The notes under the pieces: generated by a model | The model's input: the letters and a program-made list of their open reading frames with translations, nothing else | The model's database searches: none | What the model was told of the DNA's origin: nothing | Shown: positions 41,661 to 48,923 of the stretch, piece after piece | Numbering within the stretch: position 1 is the stretch's first letter | How the letters are laid out: every line of letters begins with the position of its first letter | Made by a program: the position numbers and the translations under genes | Assembly: GCA_963790575.1 (NCBI GenBank) | Contig: CAWBPD010000008.1 | Location: 1-64,000, forward strand | Reading direction: 5' to 3' | Length of the DNA: 64,000 nucleotides | From: CAVTSA01 sp963790575 | GTDB taxonomy: Bacteria > Chloroflexota > Dormibacteria > Dormibacterales > Dormibacteraceae

Positions 41661-42748
41661 AGAATGTCGAGGCGATCGGCGCCGCCGCCGACGCTCACCT
41701 CATAGCGGTCCTCCGCGGTCGCGTACTCCGGGCTCTGCCAGTCGAGGCGCCCGCTGACCGCGGCCAGCCGCATATCCACAATCCGGAGCCTGGACGCGCC
41801 CCCCCGGGTGGTCAGTCGGAGCGCGGTGCCGGGCGGGATCCGCAGCTCGACGCGGCTGACGCCGCCGCCCACCCCCACCGGCACGGTGCCCTGGGGAGCG
41901 GGCAGCACGATCCCGATCCGCGTGCCCCCGCCGCGCAGGGTCAAGCTTTCCACGATCACTCCGCTCAGATCGGCGGACCATCGGTTGGCCCCGCCGGCCA
42001 CCTCCAGCGACCACCGCAGCCCGGCCTGGAGCGTGATCTCGCCCGGCCCCATCCAGCCACCGAACAGCAGCCGCCGGCTCGGTGCCAGCGTTACCGTCCC
42101 GCCCGACTCTGTCAGCCCGACCTCACCGCTGCTCCCCAACGCGGCCCGGCAGAGCTCGTCCATCGCCGCGGTCCCCAGAGTGAGGTTGTTGAGCCCGGCC
42201 GCGACCACCAGACGGGCCCGGGAGACGGGGGCGCCGCCCACGGTCAGGGGACCGCCTGAGCCCGGTGAGGGATGTCGCTGGTCGAGCCGGCGGAGTTCGT
42301 CGCGTAGGGAGAGGCCGAGTACGGAGAGGAGCCGGTTCACGGTCGCGAGGCGGTTGGCATCGGCCACGGCGACCACTTCCGCGACCGCGGCCGCGAGCGG
42401 ATCCGGCACCCCCGCTAGCTGTCCAGAGGCGCCTTCGCCGAGCACCACCAGGACCCGCCGCCGGTCCTCCAGGTCCGTCCTCCGCTGGACCAGTCCCCGC
42501 TGCTCGAGCCGGTCGACGACACCGGTCACGGCACCTGTGGTGAGGCCCAGGGCGGTGGCCAGCCGGCCCGCGGTGGTCTCCCCGCCGGCGGCGATCACCT
42601 CCAGGCCGCGAAGTTCGTTGGACGAGAGCCCGAGCAGCTCGGCATGCCGCTGGTGGGCGTCCACGACGTTCGACGCCAAGCGCCGCACGGTCGCCAGCAG
42701 CTCCTCCGCGACCTGGCCGGCTCCACTTTCTTCATCTCGGGGTTGCAT
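41636..42748 (-). CDS. MarR regulator fused to a C-terminal beta-solenoid (LiaF/DUF2154-like) domain
   Basis: 370 aa. Residues 15-150 form a MarR winged helix (LGLSSNELRGLEVIAAGGET, AGRLATALGLTTGAVTGVVD, RLEQRGLVQRRTDLEDRRRV). Residues 175-370 are a repetitive beta domain: GGANRWSADLSGVIVESL, GGGVSRVELRIPPGTALRL, TRGGASRLRIVDM, GGGADRLDILY. The same GGVSRxE/GGASRL repeats make up the divergent gene product at 42937. MarR proteins normally lack such a domain. The start is fixed by TAAGAT 7 nt upstream, which lies inside a perfect inverted repeat, so it is probably leaderless and autoregulated. Confidence 0.88.
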   Translation of the reverse strand: MQPRDEESGAGQVAEELLATVRRLASNVVDAHQRHAELLGLSSNELRGLEVIAAGGETTAGRLATALGLTTGAVTGVVDRLEQRGLVQRRTDLEDRRRVLVVLGEGASGQLAGVPDPLAAAVAEVVAVADANRLATVNRLLSVLGLSLRDELRRLDQRHPSPGSGGPLTVGGAPVSRARLVVAAGLNNLTLGTAAMDELCRAALGSSGEVGLTESGGTVTLAPSRRLLFGGWMGPGEITLQAGLRWSLEVAGGANRWSADLSGVIVESLTLRGGGTRIGIVLPAPQGTVPVGVGGGVSRVELRIPPGTALRLTTRGGASRLRIVDMRLAAVSGRLDWQSPEYATAEDRYEVSVGGGADRLDILYTDPGDK

Positions 42749-42752
42749 GCTG

Positions 42753-42775
42753 ATTATCTTAGCCGTTAAGATAAT
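42753..42775. promoter_or_regulatory. MarR operator overlapping divergent promoters
   Basis: Perfect 9-bp arms ATTATCTTA and TAAGATAAT with spacer GCCGT. Each arm contains a TAAGAT -10 box, one for the marR gene (7 nt from its ATG) and one pointing toward the divergent gene at 42937. One bound dimer would block both. Confidence 0.75.
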
Positions 42776-42936
42776 GAGGTCGATGCCGGAGATGGTCTCC
42801 CGGGTGGCAGCCCGGAGAAGGCCGGACGGCATCGAGGTCCCGCCGGTCGCGGGGCGACCCCGCGCTCGAGGCGTGCAGCGCTCAGCGCAGGGCCCGCGGA
42901 CCGGCACCTTCCTCTACACACGGGAGATTTCTGGTC

Positions 42937-43662
42937 ATGAGCATTGAGTCGCAGGACTTCCAGATCGCACCGGCCGCCTCGGAGCCGGGTGCCGAGCCCG
43001 CCGCCGAGGCGAGCCGGGCCACCACCCCGCCCTTCGAGCCGGTCGTCGCGGTAGCAGAGCCGCATCCCGCGCCGGCCACGACGCACCCCAGCGAGGCCGC
43101 CACCATCCAATTCGTGGGCGGCGTCGCGAACCTGATCATCAGCGTCGATCCCACGCTGACCCAGCGCTACGCGGCTCGCTTCGAAGGACCCCAGCCCGAG
43201 GTCACCGAGTTCGGCAACGAGATCACGATCCGCTACCACTCCGGACCGTTCATGTGGGGGCGGACCGAGGCGGAGGTGCGCCTGCGCCCGGACGTCGCCT
43301 GGACGCTGCGCGTGCGCGGAGGCGCGTCGAAGGCCGACGTCGATGTGCGAGACCTGGATCTTCGGGCGTTCGAGATCACCGGCGGTGTCAGCCGGATGGA
43401 GCTGGCGCTGGGTGAGACCCACGGCACCGTCAGCGTGCGTATCCACGGCGGCGTGTCACGCCTGGATATCAGCCGGCCCGCTGGGGTCCCGGCGCAGTTG
43501 GAAGTCAACGGTGGCGCCAGCCGGCTCGAGTTGGACGACCAGCAACTGGGGGCGATCGGCGGCCCCACCCGCCTGCAGTCGGGTGGCTTTGAGGTTGCCC
43601 GTGATCGCCTTCAGGTCGAGGTGCGCGGGGGCGCCAGCCGCCTCAGCGTCCGCCGCCACTAG
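42937..43662 (+). CDS. Beta-solenoid (DUF2154/LiaF-like) protein paired with MarR
   Basis: 241 aa. A Pro/Ala/Glu-rich N-terminus (EPGAEPAAEASRATTPPFEP) is followed by a repeat domain: ATIQFVGGVANLIISVDPTL, RVRGGASKADVDVRDLD, ITGGVSRMELALGETHG, IHGGVSRLDISRPAG, NGGASRLELDD, VRGGASRLSVRRH. No signal peptide or membrane helix. The domain is the same as the C-terminus of the divergent MarR regulator, and related domains occur in cell-envelope stress proteins. Suggests a sensor/effector pair recognising the same ligand or each other. A 158-bp leader with a possible 54-codon reading (42783-42947) precedes it. Confidence 0.82.
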   Translation: MSIESQDFQIAPAASEPGAEPAAEASRATTPPFEPVVAVAEPHPAPATTHPSEAATIQFVGGVANLIISVDPTLTQRYAARFEGPQPEVTEFGNEITIRYHSGPFMWGRTEAEVRLRPDVAWTLRVRGGASKADVDVRDLDLRAFEITGGVSRMELALGETHGTVSVRIHGGVSRLDISRPAGVPAQLEVNGGASRLELDDQQLGAIGGPTRLQSGGFEVARDRLQVEVRGGASRLSVRRH

Positions 43663-43736
43663 CCGATGACGGCGCCGCCGGCACTCCGGCGGCGCCTTCC
43701 CTCGGTTACAAGGACAAGCAAGTTGCGTTAGGCCGG

Positions 43737-43742
43737 TAGGAT
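43737..43742 (+). promoter_or_regulatory. Putative -10 box of the leaderless fur-type gene
   Basis: TAGGAT, 6 nt before the GTG at 43749. Confidence 0.45.
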
Positions 43743-43748
43743 GCGGGC

Positions 43749-44219
43749 GTGCGCACCATGGCACGCCGGGACGAGGCGAGCGACGAGGCCTTCATCGCCG
43801 AGCTCCGCGCTCGGGGCCTTCGGGCCACGCCCCAGCGCGTCGTGCTGCACGGCATCCTGCGCGGCATTCACGGTCACATCACCGCCGAGGAGCTCTTGGA
43901 GAAGGCTACCTCGCAGCTTCCGAGCGTGTCGCTGCCCACGATCTACGCCGCGCTCGCGCTGCTCGAGGACATAGGCCACGTCCACCGGGTGAGCGCGCTC
44001 GGCGGCACCACCATCTACGACACTCGTCGGACTCCTCACCAGCACGTCGTGTGCCGCGTGTGCGGCAACCTCTGGGATCTCGAAGCCCAAGTTGACACCG
44101 AGGCCGCGATCCGCGCTGCCACCGGCGCCGGGTTCGGATCACTGTCGGCCCAGGTGACCGTTCAGGGCGTGTGCGCCGGGTGTGCGGCCCGTGTGATGGA
44201 GCCGGCGGCGACCGGCTGA
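43749..44219 (+). CDS. Fur-family metalloregulator
   Basis: 156 aa from a GTG (ATG at 43758 is the alternative). Winged helix RATPQRVVLHGILRGIHGHI, TAEELLEKA, SLPTIYAALALLEDIGHVHR. The metal sites include HQHVVCRVCGNLWDL and VCAGCAA, the two CxxC pairs of a structural zinc. Could be Fur, PerR or Zur; HxH-C spacing does not decide. Represses genes when metal-bound. Upstream of an MscS channel, 62 bp apart. Confidence 0.9.
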   Translation: MRTMARRDEASDEAFIAELRARGLRATPQRVVLHGILRGIHGHITAEELLEKATSQLPSVSLPTIYAALALLEDIGHVHRVSALGGTTIYDTRRTPHQHVVCRVCGNLWDLEAQVDTEAAIRAATGAGFGSLSAQVTVQGVCAGCAARVMEPAATG

Positions 44220-44280
44220 TCCGGCCCCCGCGGGCTGCAACGGCGGGGTCCGGATAGCTAGCATTCCTCGGCGACGCCTG

Positions 44281-45171
44281 ATGTCCCTTAAGGAACGAAT
44301 GCCCGAGCGGGGCTCGCTGACTTGGCGCATCGCCCGGTCGGCCTTCGCGACCGTGGTCCTGCTGGCCGCGTTCGTAGTAGCGCCTCAACTCACGGCTTTC
44401 TTCCCTGTCCTCAACCACCACCGAGAGTTCGCGGTCGCGATCACTTGGGGCATCGCGCTGGTGGCGCTGGTGGCGGGTGTGGTCGCGATCCGGGGCTGGT
44501 TGGGGCTGATCTTTCATCGCCTCGACCGCCAGGCCGCCGTGGTGCTGCGCAATGTCGGCAGCTGGGCCCTCTACGCCTGCCTGGTGCTGGCGCTGCTCAC
44601 CATGGTCGGCGTCAATCCCTCCGGCCTCCTGGTCGGAGGCGCGATCGCCGGGGTGATCATCGGCGCCGCGGCGCAGTCGTCCTTGGGCAACTTCTTCGCC
44701 GGCATCCTGCTCATGCTGGCTCGTCCTTTCGAGGTCGGCGTGACGCTGCGCATCCGCACCACCATCGCCGGCATGATCGAGTTCGAAGGCACGGTGGCCG
44801 ACACCAACGCCTTCTACACCACGCTGCGCACAACCAGGGGCGAGTTGCTGCGGCTGCCCAACCAGGTGGTCATGAACTCGGCGCTCACGGTGGGCAAGCC
44901 GCCGCTGCAGGGCACGCTGCAGATCACCGTGCCGGCGTCGCTCTCACTGGCCACGCTGAGGACAGGAGTCCGCGAGCGGCTGGGGGACCGTGGGGCCGAC
45001 GTGGTGGTGACGCCGATCAGCTTCACCCCGGCCTCGGGAGCCACCGCCGCGACCGTCTTCTGCCAGGTCGATGTGCGCTCTCGCCGGACGCTGACCGAGG
45101 GGGCCTTGACCGACGCCGTCGCCGCCACCATGGCACAGCAGGAGGAGCCGGCCAAGACAGGCGCCGGATAA
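44281..45171 (+). CDS. MscS-family mechanosensitive channel
   Basis: 296 aa. Three or so N-terminal membrane helices (ATVVLLAAFVVAPQLTAFFP, FAVAITWGIALVALVAGVVA, WALYACLVLALLTMVGVNPS). The pore helix and gate-like GGAIAGVIIGAAAQSSLGNF and FAGILLMLARPFEVG follow, then the beta domain with LRLPNQVVMNSALTVGK. Opens on membrane tension to release solutes in osmotic downshock. The C-terminal cytoplasmic domain is short. Ends against the tandem repeat array. Confidence 0.9.
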   Translation: MSLKERMPERGSLTWRIARSAFATVVLLAAFVVAPQLTAFFPVLNHHREFAVAITWGIALVALVAGVVAIRGWLGLIFHRLDRQAAVVLRNVGSWALYACLVLALLTMVGVNPSGLLVGGAIAGVIIGAAAQSSLGNFFAGILLMLARPFEVGVTLRIRTTIAGMIEFEGTVADTNAFYTTLRTTRGELLRLPNQVVMNSALTVGKPPLQGTLQITVPASLSLATLRTGVRERLGDRGADVVVTPISFTPASGATAATVFCQVDVRSRRTLTEGALTDAVAATMAQQEEPAKTGAG

Positions 45172-45200
45172 GGCGCGGGGAGGGTGGCCCCGACATGCCC

Positions 45201-45705
45201 CGTTGGTGCACCTCCGGGGCCTACCACGCCCGGTTAAGACCCGTTGGTGCACCTCCGGGGGTTCTCACGCCCGGATAGGACCCGTTGGTGCACCTCCGGG
45301 GCCTACCACGCCCGGTTAAGACCCGTTGGTGCACCTCCGGGGGTTCTCACGCCCGGATAGGACCCGTTGGTGCACCTCCGGGGCCTACCACGCCCGGATA
45401 AGACCCCTTGGTGCACCTCCGGGGCCTACCACGCCCGGATAGGACCCGCTGGTGCACCTCCGGGGCCTACCACGCACCGGATAAGACCCGTTGGTGCACC
45501 TCCGGGGTTCTCACGCACCGGATACGACCCGTTGGTGCACCTCCGGGGCCTACCACGCCCGGATACGACCCGTTGGTGCACCTCCGGGGCGTGCACCTCC
45601 GCGGCCTACCCACGCCCGGATGAGCCCCGTTGGTGCACGTGCACCTCCGGGGAGTTACGCGCTCGGATGAGCCCCGTTGGTGCACCTCCGGGGGATTCCG
45701 AAGGG
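45201..45705. repeat. Tandem array of twelve ~41-bp units (family A)
   Basis: Units begin near 45201, 45242, 45283, 45324, 45365, 45406, 45447, 45489, 45530, 45571, 45628 and 45675. Each starts CGTTGGTGCACCTCCGGGG followed by a variable half of two kinds: CCTACCACGCCCGG-TAAGA and GTTCTCACGCCCGGATA-GA. The first four alternate between the two kinds. Later units vary in length (42, 57, 47 bp) and some contain GTGCAC doublings. It lies between convergent mscS-like and aminotransferase genes. Unlike CRISPR there is no unique spacer of constant length, no cas gene, and adjacent units are near-identical throughout. It is probably a minisatellite grown from a dispersed palindrome. Confidence 0.9.
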
Positions 45706-45707
45706 TC

Positions 45708-47081
45708 CTAGCCGCCCGCGACGGCCCGGATCGAGTCGCCCACCACCTCCACGATGCGGTCGATCTGCTCCTCGGTGGTGCAGAACGGTGGCGCCATCTC
45801 GATCACATCCTGGCGGTTGCGGATCAGCACCCCACGCTCCCTGGCGGCGGCCACGATCTTGCCCCCCACCGCCTCCGACTCCGGGAAGGATTGGCGGGTC
45901 TTGCGGTCGGCGACCACCTCCACCGCCGCCATCAGCCCCAGTCCCCGGATGTCGCCGGCGGAGGGCAGCGAGTCGAGCGTGCGGAGGCCATCGCACAGCC
46001 GCTCGCCCAGCATCCCGGCGCGTGCCACCAGCCCCTCGCGCTCGATCACGGTCAGGTTGGCCAGGCCCACCGCGCAGGCGGTCGCATGCCCGCTGTAGGT
46101 GTAGGCGTGCATCCAGGCCGTCTCCTTGGGAAGATCGCGGAGCAGCCGGTCGACCTTCTCACCGAGGATGATGCCGCCCAGGGGGATGTAGCCGCTGGTG
46201 ACGCCCTTGGCGAAGGAGACGATGTCCGGCTCCACACCCCATCGCTCGAGCCCAAACCAGGTGCCCAGCCGTCCGTACCCGGTGATCACCTCGTCGGCGA
46301 TGAACAGCACGTCGTGGCGGTCGCAGATCTCCCGGACCCGCTGAAAGTAGCCGTCCGGCGCCGGGATCACACCACCGGCGCCCTGCACCGGCTCGGCGAT
46401 GAAGGCCGCGACCGTGTCCGGGCCCTCGCGCCGGATCGCCTGCGCCAGCTGGTCCGCTGCCCAGGCCCCGCACTCCTCCGGGGTCTTTCCCTCCGCCCAG
46501 CCGTCCCAGCGATACCAGTAGGGAGGCTCGACCTGGAGGAAATCGGGCGCCAGCGGCCCGAACTGGGTGTGATAGTTGGCCATCCCGGTGGCGCTCATGG
46601 CGGCGTAGGTCACGCCGTGGTAGGCCCAGCGGCGGGAGAAAATCTTGGTCTTGGCCGGCTTGCCCTGCAGCTTCCAGTAGGAGCGCGCCAGTTTGAACGC
46701 GGACTCGTTGGACTCAGCGCCGCCGCTGGCGAAGAACACCGACCGCATGCCCGGATAGGCGATCGAGACGATCTTCTCGGCCAGCTCGATGGCGGGGAGA
46801 TTGGCCTGACCGTTGTAGTTGGAGACGAACGCCAGGCGCGTCATCTGGTCGGCCGCGGCCTCCGCCAGCTCTCCGCGGCCGTGGCCGACGTTGACGTTCC
46901 AGAGTTCGCTCAGACCATCGATGAACTCCCGGCCGTCCGCGGCCTTGACCAGACTCCCCCGGCCGCTGATCAGGACCAGCGGACCGGCTGCCGTCTGCGC
47001 CGGGTTGTGGAGGGGATGGACCACAAAGCGGTGGTCGAGGCGCTGCGCCTCCTCGACGGTTAGCTCGCTTAGCTGGGTCAT
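45708..47081 (-). CDS. Class III (omega) aminotransferase
   Basis: 457 aa from the ATG opening MTQLSELTVEEAQRLDHRFV. PLP fold type I: SGRGSLVKAADGREFIDGLS, FFASGGAESNESAFKLARSY, FSRRWAYHGVTYAAMSATGM, EPVQGAGGVIPAPDGY, LFIADEVITGYGRLGTWFGL and the Schiff-base Lys in SFAKGVTSGYIPLGGI. Transaminates an omega-amino acid or amine with pyruvate. TACGGT lies 7 nt before the ATG (leaderless). Its 3' end touches the tandem array. Confidence 0.92.
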   Translation of the reverse strand: MTQLSELTVEEAQRLDHRFVVHPLHNPAQTAAGPLVLISGRGSLVKAADGREFIDGLSELWNVNVGHGRGELAEAAADQMTRLAFVSNYNGQANLPAIELAEKIVSIAYPGMRSVFFASGGAESNESAFKLARSYWKLQGKPAKTKIFSRRWAYHGVTYAAMSATGMANYHTQFGPLAPDFLQVEPPYWYRWDGWAEGKTPEECGAWAADQLAQAIRREGPDTVAAFIAEPVQGAGGVIPAPDGYFQRVREICDRHDVLFIADEVITGYGRLGTWFGLERWGVEPDIVSFAKGVTSGYIPLGGIILGEKVDRLLRDLPKETAWMHAYTYSGHATACAVGLANLTVIEREGLVARAGMLGERLCDGLRTLDSLPSAGDIRGLGLMAAVEVVADRKTRQSFPESEAVGGKIVAAARERGVLIRNRQDVIEMAPPFCTTEEQIDRIVEVVGDSIRAVAGG

Positions 47082-47088
47082 GCCGCTA

Positions 47089-47094
47089 ACCGTA
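47089..47094 (-). promoter_or_regulatory. Putative -10 box of leaderless aminotransferase gene
   Basis: TACGGT on the minus strand, 7 nt before the ATG at 47081. Confidence 0.4.
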
Positions 47095-47165
47095 GCTCCG
47101 ACCCTCCCCCGATGGCCAGACTGTCGGCGGTCTAGGCCCAAGGGACCCGAGTGGCCGTGGTGGGG

Positions 47166-47564
47166 TCAGGGCAGGGTGAACCCGTCCGGAAGCAGGTCCG
47201 CGAGCCGGCGGATGACCGGGCCCTCGGGAGAGCGGTAATGCACCAGCGCGTCCGGCGCCGCCAGCTCCACCAGTACCTGACGGCAGGCACCGCACGGGGA
47301 GCAGGGCTCAGGGCCCGGATGCACCACCGCCACCGCTGCGATCCGCATCGACGGGCCCTCGGCCGCCACCGCGGCGGCGACGGCGGCGCGCTCCGCGCAG
47401 TTGGTCAGGCCGTAGCTGCGGTTCTCCAGGTTGGTGCCCACGTAGACGCCCCCCGCCTCGGTTCGCAGCGCCGCCCCGACACGGAACCCGGAGTAGGGTG
47501 CGTACGCGCGCGCGGCTACTTCCGCCGCCAGCCGCTCCAGCTCCGCCCAACCCGCCGCGTCCAC
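47166..47564 (-). CDS. cdd: Cytidine deaminase
   Basis: 132 aa from a GTG (VDAAGWAELERLAAEVAARA), the usual length and N-terminus. Zinc and catalytic residues: TNCAERAAVAAAVAAEG (Cys and the proton-shuttling Glu) and CSPCGACRQVLVEL (PCxxC). AYAPYSGFRVGAAL is the nucleoside-binding block. Deaminates cytidine and deoxycytidine in pyrimidine salvage. An ATG at 47594 would give 142 aa but would share the CATG at 47592-47595 with the divergent SDR start codon. Confidence 0.9.
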   Translation of the reverse strand: MDAAGWAELERLAAEVAARAYAPYSGFRVGAALRTEAGGVYVGTNLENRSYGLTNCAERAAVAAAVAAEGPSMRIAAVAVVHPGPEPCSPCGACRQVLVELAAPDALVHYRSPEGPVIRRLADLLPDGFTLP

Positions 47565-47592
47565 CCGGCCATTTTCGGAGAATGGGGCGACC

Positions 47593-48342
47593 ATGAACAT
47601 CGACGGCAAAGCCGCCCTTGTCACCGGCGGCGCGTCCGGGTTGGGCCGGGCCACCGCCGAGGCGCTGGCCCGGAGCGGGGCGAGCGTGACCATCGTCGAC
47701 CTGCCTGGCTCACGCGGCGAAGAGGTCGCGGCGGGTCTTCGAGCGGCCCGCTTCATCGCGGCCGACGTGACCGACGAGGCGGAGGTCCAGCATGCGGTCG
47801 ACCTGGCGGGAGACCTGCGCATCGCGGTCTGTTGTGCCGGTATCGGCGCCGCCGCCCGCGTCGTCGGCCGTCAGGGGCCCCACCCGCTGGACCTCTTCAG
47901 GAAGGTGATCGACGTGAACCTGGTCGGCACCTTCAACGTCCTGCGCCTCGCGGCCGCGCGCATGAGCAAGCTGGACCCGGTCGAGGAGGAGCGCGGGGTG
48001 GTGGTCCAGACCTCTTCCATCGCAGCGTTCGAGGGGCAGGTGGGACAGGCCGCCTACACCGCCTCCAAGGCGGGGATCGCGGGCCTCACCATCGCCGCCG
48101 CTCGCGATCTCGCCCAGCACCTGATCCGGGTCTGCACGATCGCGCCCGGCACCATGGACACGCCGCTTTTGGGCTCGCTCGACGCCCAGTTCCGCGAGCG
48201 CCTGGCCGCTGCCATCCCACACCCCTCGCGGCTGGGTCGCCCGGCCGAATACGCGCAGCTGGTGGTCGCCATCGTCGAGAACCCCCTGCTCAACGGTGAG
48301 ACGATCCGGCTCGACGGCGCGCTCCGGATGGCCCCGCGCTAG
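47593..48342 (+). CDS. SDR oxidoreductase (3-hydroxyacyl-CoA dehydrogenase type II-like)
   Basis: 249 aa with GGAG about 12 nt upstream. Rossmann loop ALVTGGASGLGRATAEALAR, DLPGSRGEEVAAGL, VCCAGIGAAARVV, active-site Ser in VVQTSSIAAFEGQVGQAAYT with Tyr and the following SK, CTIAPGTMDTPLLGSL. Strongly like the HSD17B10/FabG-type group. Divergent from cytidine deaminase with start codons about 29 bp or less apart. Confidence 0.9.
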   Translation: MNIDGKAALVTGGASGLGRATAEALARSGASVTIVDLPGSRGEEVAAGLRAARFIAADVTDEAEVQHAVDLAGDLRIAVCCAGIGAAARVVGRQGPHPLDLFRKVIDVNLVGTFNVLRLAAARMSKLDPVEEERGVVVQTSSIAAFEGQVGQAAYTASKAGIAGLTIAAARDLAQHLIRVCTIAPGTMDTPLLGSLDAQFRERLAAAIPHPSRLGRPAEYAQLVVAIVENPLLNGETIRLDGALRMAPR

Positions 48343-48352
48343 CGAGACCAGT

Positions 48353-48423
48353 GGGCCATTGGTGCACCAACTGCCCATCCCGAGCGCCCAAAGGGGGCCG
48401 TTGGTGCACAGTGCACCAACGGC
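48353..48423. repeat. Family A palindromes, pair
   Basis: First copy 48353-48376 with the ATTGGTGCACCAA core. The second, 48397-48423, has perfect 13-bp arms GCCGTTGGTGCAC and GTGCACCAACGGC around one base, able to form a cruciform. Between the SDR and cupin genes. Confidence 0.7.
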
Positions 48424-48450
48424 GGACAGACAAGTGCAAGGAGGATGAGC

Positions 48451-48846
48451 ATGAGTTACTTCTCGGGCAGCTCGGCGGAGGTGAACACGCCCGCGATCTG
48501 GTCGGCACCGGCGGAGCTGGAGCCACTCACCATGGGCCCCGGCATCACCTTCTACCCCAGCGTGGGCAAGAACCTTCTGGTCAACCTGGTGCGCATGGAG
48601 CCGGGCGCTCATCCCGCGCGGCACAATCACGACGAGGAGCAGGCGTCGTACGTGCTGGAGGGGGTGATGGAGATCGAGGTCTCGGGCGACCGGCGCCGCG
48701 TGGGCCCGGGCGAACTCGTGATCATCCCCTCCAACGCGCCGCACGAGGTCTGGATACCTGAGACGACGACCACCGTGATCGACATCTTCGCCCCGCCACG
48801 GCAGGCGCTCCTGGACATCCTGGAGGCCCACCGGCAGCAGGGCTGA
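48451..48846 (+). CDS. Cupin-domain protein
   Basis: 131 aa from the ATG placed 6-8 nt after AGGAGG (an ATG two codons upstream overlaps the site). Cupin motif 1 GAHPARHNHDEEQASYVLEG with two His and a Glu for metal, motif 2 GPGELVIIPSNAPHEVWIP. Single beta-barrel of unknown role; a metal-binding or sugar-binding function is possible. Confidence 0.85.
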   Translation: MSYFSGSSAEVNTPAIWSAPAELEPLTMGPGITFYPSVGKNLLVNLVRMEPGAHPARHNHDEEQASYVLEGVMEIEVSGDRRRVGPGELVIIPSNAPHEVWIPETTTTVIDIFAPPRQALLDILEAHRQQG

Positions 48847-48876
48847 GGCACGCCCGGGTCGTCTCCCGGTGAAGGT

Positions 48877-48914
48877 GGCGCCGATCCGTTTCTGCAGTGT
48901 TCGAGATCGGCGCC
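48877..48914. terminator. Hairpin between convergent cupin and fucosidase genes
   Basis: Arms GGCGCCGATC and GATCGGCGCC separated by 18 nt; no U-tract. Probable bidirectional terminator. Confidence 0.5.
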
Positions 48915-48923
48915 CGACCTCCG

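Noticed and set aside
45201..45705. CRISPR array
   Set aside because: Variable parts are near-identical among units and not unique spacers, the repeat is palindromic family A sequence, and no cas genes are near.
45367..45711. Repeat-rich protein (VHLRGLPRPD type) encoded across the array
   Set aside because: The 41-bp period shifts frame every unit, and open frames arise on both strands from GC-rich repeats. No ribosome-binding site and no other support.
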